A stretch of 64,000 bases of DNA. It comes from Viridibacterium silvisoli (lineage in GTDB: Bacteria; Pseudomonadota; Gammaproteobacteria; Burkholderiales; Rhodocyclaceae). Below, one piece after another: positions 61,036 to 64,000 of this stretch. The stretch spans positions 806,001-870,000 of the forward strand of contig NZ_JAYXHS010000002.1 in assembly GCF_036017035.1 (NCBI RefSeq), in the 5' to 3' direction. The notes beneath the pieces were generated by a model. That model saw nothing but the letters and a program-made list of their open reading frames with translations. It was not told the DNA's origin and made no database searches. The stretch's first letter is position 1. The number at the start of each line of letters is the position of its first letter. Made by a program: the position numbers and the translations under genes.

Positions 61036-62403
61036 ATGACTGTCTTGCATCTTGCCCGCCGCGCCACCGGCTTGGCTGTACTCGTTTCATCCGCACTGGG
61101 CGCCCTGTCGGCGCAGGCCGCCAGCAACACGCTGGTGGGCTGGGCCAATCTGCCCGCATTGACGGTTGCCGATGGCCCGACGACGGGTCAGTTCGGCGGC
61201 ACCGGCTTTGGCATCAACAGCGGGCTGCTGCCCCTCATCAATGGTCAGGCCGTGCAGGGCTTCTCGGCCGTGCTGAACGGCCCGACGGCAGGCAGCTACT
61301 ACGTGATGCCGGACAACGGTTTCGGCAACAAGGCCAACTCGGCCGATGCGCTGCTGCGCGTGTATGCCATGCAGCCGAACTTCAAGACCTGGGACGGTAG
61401 CGCTGTCGTGGGCTCCGGCACTGTGTCGGCACTGAACTACAACACGGGTGCTGCACAGGCCTCGTTCAACAACAGCACCTACATCAGCCTGCGCGATTCG
61501 GATAACAAGCTGAGCTTCAGCATCCAGGCTGACTACACCAACTATTACAACAACGCCGCCAATCCGCTGGTGGATTCGAGCATCCGTTCCGGCCGTCTGC
61601 TGACCGGTGCCGACTTCGACATCGAGTCGATGCGCAAGGACAAGAACGGCAACCTGTGGTTTGGTGAAGAGTTCGGTCCCTTTCTCGTCAAGACCGATGC
61701 GACCGGCAAGGTACTGCGTCAGGAAGTGCCACTGCCTGGTGTGATCTCGCCGGACAATCCTCTCGGTGGCACCGTCAATCTCGGTGGCTCGCGCGGCTTC
61801 GAGGGCATGGCTATCAACCAGGCGGGCGACAAGCTGTACACCCTGCTCGAAGGCACCGTGACCGGCGACGCGCCAAAGAGCCTGCGCATCAACGAGTTCG
61901 ACATCAACACCGAGAGCTACACAAACAAGAGCTTCCTCTATCAACTCGACGCGCTCGGCACCAACATCGGCGACATGACGGCGATCGACGATCACAGTTT
62001 CCTCGTGATCGAGCGCAACGGCGGTACGGGTACCAGTGGCAACCCCTTCAAGAAGATCTACAAGATCGACACCAACCAGGTCGACGCGAATGGTTTTGCC
62101 GCCAAGACCGAAGTGGTCGACCTCATGAACATCGCCGACCCGCACGACCTGAATGGCGATGGCAGCAACACCTTCACGTTCCCTTACGTGACGATTGAAG
62201 ACGTGCTCATTGTTGATGCCAACACCATCCTCGTGATGAACGACAACAACTTCCCCGGCGGTGGTGGCCGCGCCCTGACTCCGGACAGCAACGAGTTCCT
62301 GCTGATCTCGTTGGCTGCACCAGTGCCTGAGCCTGCTGGTTGGGCCTTGATGCTGGGTGGCGTGGGCCTGCTGGGCGCGATGGTACGTCGTCGGCGTTGC
62401 TGA
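61036..62403 (+). CDS. PEP-CTERM esterase-like/phytase-type protein
   Basis: 455 residues. Signal peptide ending AQA, then the "esterase-like activity of phytase" type domain (GQFGGTGFGINSGLLPLINGQAVQGFSAVLNG, YYVMPDNGFGNKANSADALLRVYAMQPNFKTWDG, FDIESMRKDKNGNLWFGEEFGPFLVKTDATGKV, GFEGMAINQAGDKLYTLLEG, LVIERNGGTG) and C-terminal PEP-CTERM VPEPAGWALMLGGVGLLGAMVRRRR. Probably a surface-attached phosphoesterase. GGGG and TCTC precede the ATG. Confidence 0.88.
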   Translation: MTVLHLARRATGLAVLVSSALGALSAQAASNTLVGWANLPALTVADGPTTGQFGGTGFGINSGLLPLINGQAVQGFSAVLNGPTAGSYYVMPDNGFGNKANSADALLRVYAMQPNFKTWDGSAVVGSGTVSALNYNTGAAQASFNNSTYISLRDSDNKLSFSIQADYTNYYNNAANPLVDSSIRSGRLLTGADFDIESMRKDKNGNLWFGEEFGPFLVKTDATGKVLRQEVPLPGVISPDNPLGGTVNLGGSRGFEGMAINQAGDKLYTLLEGTVTGDAPKSLRINEFDINTESYTNKSFLYQLDALGTNIGDMTAIDDHSFLVIERNGGTGTSGNPFKKIYKIDTNQVDANGFAAKTEVVDLMNIADPHDLNGDGSNTFTFPYVTIEDVLIVDANTILVMNDNNFPGGGGRALTPDSNEFLLISLAAPVPEPAGWALMLGGVGLLGAMVRRRRC

Positions 62404-62423
62404 AGTTAGTTAGCCCCACTTGA

Positions 62424-62456
62424 GACGCTGACGGTAATGTCGGCGTCTTGCTTTGT
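62424..62456 (+). terminator. Terminator-like hairpin after the phytase-type gene
   Basis: Stem GACGCTGAC / GTCGGCGTC (one G-U pair) with loop GGTAAT, followed by TTGCTTTG, 20 bp after the stop. Confidence 0.7.
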
Positions 62457-62597
62457 TGGACGGAGTGGCACTGCAGACCGCCGTATGGGTACCGTGCTGA
62501 GTGCCCGCTTTTGCCGAGTTGCCGCTCGTAAGTAGGCATGCCGGCGCTAGCTTCAACTCAGATACTTGTCGCTTAATCTCTGAGACCCCTCTCTGCA

Positions 62598-62631
62598 CGA
62601 ATGGCGCCTCGGTTTACCTGGGCGCCATTCG
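62598..62631. repeat. Perfect 11-bp inverted repeat
   Basis: CGAATGGCGCC (62598-62608) and GGCGCCATTCG (62621-62631), followed by ATTTTC. It lies between convergent genes; a bidirectional terminator or a REP unit. Confidence 0.7.
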
Positions 62632-62691
62632 ATTTTCAGTGCGGAAAGCCGTCGTCCCCAGATCAAAATTAAATCGGGGGTAACACACCGG

Positions 62692-63063
62692 TCAGCCAAC
62701 GATATTCGGGAGGCATTTGTTAGCCCTTATGTAGTTCTCACTGTCACACCAGGTAAAGAGGGCGTGGCCGTGCGAGTCATGGGCTTTGTAATCAATCTTC
62801 GAATCTGTCGGTGAGCTTATTTGCACCATCATGGCCTCTGGAAATTCCTTTGCAATCCTCAATGATTTTTCCAACTCACCTTCATCAAATGCATGCGAAA
62901 ACTTGCCTTCTTCTGTCCCGTGAAAACCGTAGTAGACGGTGATCTTTCCAGCTTCTTTAATCTGTCTCGCCATTTTCTCTAGTTTTTCAGCAAATCCATC
63001 GACATCAGATTGGCCGTCGTTGGTGAATACGCCCTTTTTGTACTGAATAATTTCATCTGGCAT
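62692..63063 (-). CDS. Hypothetical protein
   Basis: 123 residues from the ATG with GGGAG upstream. An alpha/beta protein (KITVYYGFHGTEEGKFSHAFDEGELEKSLRIAKEFPEAMMVQISS) with a C-terminal HDSHGHALFTWCDSENYIRANK. No family is recognised. It is clearly less GC-rich than the chromosomal genes and resembles its upstream neighbours, so they may be a recently gained set. Confidence 0.65.
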   Translation of the reverse strand: MPDEIIQYKKGVFTNDGQSDVDGFAEKLEKMARQIKEAGKITVYYGFHGTEEGKFSHAFDEGELEKSLRIAKEFPEAMMVQISSPTDSKIDYKAHDSHGHALFTWCDSENYIRANKCLPNIVG

Positions 63064-63201
63064 TGCCATCTCCCGATTTTGAAGAAGCTGAAAACGTTCA
63101 TTGTCCCAATTGCGGGCCGTCATCCATGGTGATGGTCCTTGAAAGAGCTTCCCCCCAAGGACCCTGTTGGCTTGGCGTTACGAGAGTCCGTGACAACCAA
63201 G

Positions 63202-63624
63202 CTATCGTCTCCCTGGTTCTTGTGGGGGGCTTGAGTACTCCCCAAGTACCGACCAGACCAGAACGGCAAGTCCAAACATCTTGCCTATCACCCTCTCGTT
63301 GCTGATGTCGAGTTCGAGCTCATAGGCTTGTTGTAGTTGGGCCGACACCAAGGCAGTGACGATGGGAGCGTTTCCGCTGACCATCCGCCAGTTGTCGACG
63401 TAGGTTCCGGCCCAAGGCCCATTCTTCGGTTTGAACTGTTCGCCCATGGACACGACGAGTGGTCCAGCAATCTGCATATCGTCGGGCTGAGGGTTAATGC
63501 GATGAAAATCGGCAGCTAGCGATTGGGTCTTGCTTTCGCATTTCTCCTTCAGATGCTTGAAGTCTGCTTTGTCAGGATCTTTCAGAAGAGCGGCCTCAAC
63601 TGCGCGCTGAAAAAGGTAGGGCAT
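63202..63624 (-). CDS. Hypothetical protein
   Basis: 140 residues from the ATG at 63624 (a longer open frame to 63789 runs into the upstream gene). Charged helical N-terminal half (AALLKDPDKADFKHLKEKCESKTQSLAADFHRINPQPDD) and a C-terminal hydrophobic part (VIGKMFGLAVLVWSVLGEY) that may touch the membrane. No family is recognised; the ribosome site is weak. Confidence 0.6.
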   Translation of the reverse strand: MPYLFQRAVEAALLKDPDKADFKHLKEKCESKTQSLAADFHRINPQPDDMQIAGPLVVSMGEQFKPKNGPWAGTYVDNWRMVSGNAPIVTALVSAQLQQAYELELDISNERVIGKMFGLAVLVWSVLGEYSSPPQEPGRR

Positions 63625-63730
63625 TTGGTCTGTTCCCGGTGAAGTTGGATAAATGAAGTCCCGTGCGCGAAGGGAATCGACCCGCAAGCATTGAGGAGAC
63701 GTACAGGCCGACCCATTCAATCGAGCGCCT

Positions 63731-64000
63731 CTACAACATGACCAGTTCAGTGCGTTTGGCCGCCACGAGCGCGGCATTGTTTGCCGCAATCAACGCCCTC
63801 TTCTTGTTGATAAGGTCGGCTGTCTCGGAGACTTTTGTATTGATTTCTTTGATCATATCTTCGAGAGTGAGGAAGTCGGCCTTGTAGTCTGCGATAGCAG
63901 CCTTCAAATCCCCCGGATGCTTTGTCTTGTAGTCGGCAAGCTTCAAGTCATGAACTTGTTGGCTCAGTTCGCTGATCGCCGCGTTAAGGTCATTTTGCTG
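63731..64000 (-). CDS. Coiled-coil protein, C-terminal part only
   Basis: The frame is open to the right edge (about 89 codons visible). The sequence is one long helix with heptad-like pattern (DLNAAISELSQQVHDLKLADYKTKHPGDLKAAIADYK ... EINTKVSETADLINKKRALIAANNAALVAAKR). The start lies outside the window. It could belong to a tail-fibre, toxin-delivery or structural protein; nothing decides this. Confidence 0.65.
   Translation of the reverse strand, partial: QQNDLNAAISELSQQVHDLKLADYKTKHPGDLKAAIADYKADFLTLEDMIKEINTKVSETADLINKKRALIAANNAALVAAKRTELVML

Overview
The window looks like chromosome of a GC-rich betaproteobacterium, most likely of the Rhodocyclales/Burkholderiales type. The evidence is six PEP-CTERM proteins, a FimV/HubP-type polar protein, a succinyl-CoA ligase pair, SlyD, TerC, a NikR-linked nickel system and a hybrid type II secretion/type IV pilus operon. 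This placement is an inference from gene content; no rRNA gene is present.

Layout. 1-15.1 kb is housekeeping: end of tatC, a GNAT acetyltransferase, a DegS-like protease, a NIF3 protein, a FimV-like protein, sucCD, TerC, an ornithine-cyclodeaminase homologue, an FHA protein, a PDEase_II-type metallo-hydrolase, a GAF-bearing GspE/PilB-type ATPase, a peroxiredoxin-fold protein lacking its active cysteine, slyD, then tRNA-Pro, tRNA-Arg and tRNA-His. 15.16-28.26 kb is a prophage of a filamentous phage (Inoviridae). It is integrated in tRNA-His and bounded by a 49-bp perfect direct repeat. It carries the classic block on the minus strand (HTH protein, replication initiator, ssDNA-binding protein, small genes, two tiny membrane proteins, major coat, pIII-like, pVI-like, Zot/pI, secretin/pIV), plus a tyrosine integrase and a lipoprotein on the plus strand. 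Between the phage-end noncoding region and the secretin lie five single-gene blocks separated by a recurring palindrome (GGTTACGTAACC and a companion GGTTTCAAAACC). One block encodes a HEPN-like protein. This cassette-like array is the most unusual thing in the window.

28.3-29.4 kb after attR is sparse and holds tiny ORFs, one interrupted by an amber codon. 29.4-43.6 kb carries PEP-CTERM and secreted proteins (a PHP-type phosphoesterase, PhoD, paired paralogues), a PpiC-HupE-HupE-HupE operon and a membrane-fused spermidine synthase. 43.7-47.1 kb has a 2OG-Fe(II) oxygenase-like gene, nikR and a divergent TonB-dependent receptor, with a near-consensus NikR operator between the last two. 48.1-57.7 kb is an 11-gene minus-strand operon encoding a GspGFE/PilMNOP/secretin-cohesin/pseudopilin machine. 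58-62.4 kb has PEP-CTERM proteins, a secreted 5'-nucleotidase and a phytase-type esterase. 62.7-64 kb holds three unrecognised genes of a different character.

The genes suggest three working sets: nickel acquisition (NikR, TonB receptor, HupE-type permeases), secreted phosphorus scavenging (PhoD, 5'-nucleotidase, phytase-like esterase, PHP enzyme), and envelope biogenesis (FimV, T2SS-like operon, many PEP-CTERM cargos; no exosortase is in the window). All functional statements rest on reading translated motifs; no database search was run.
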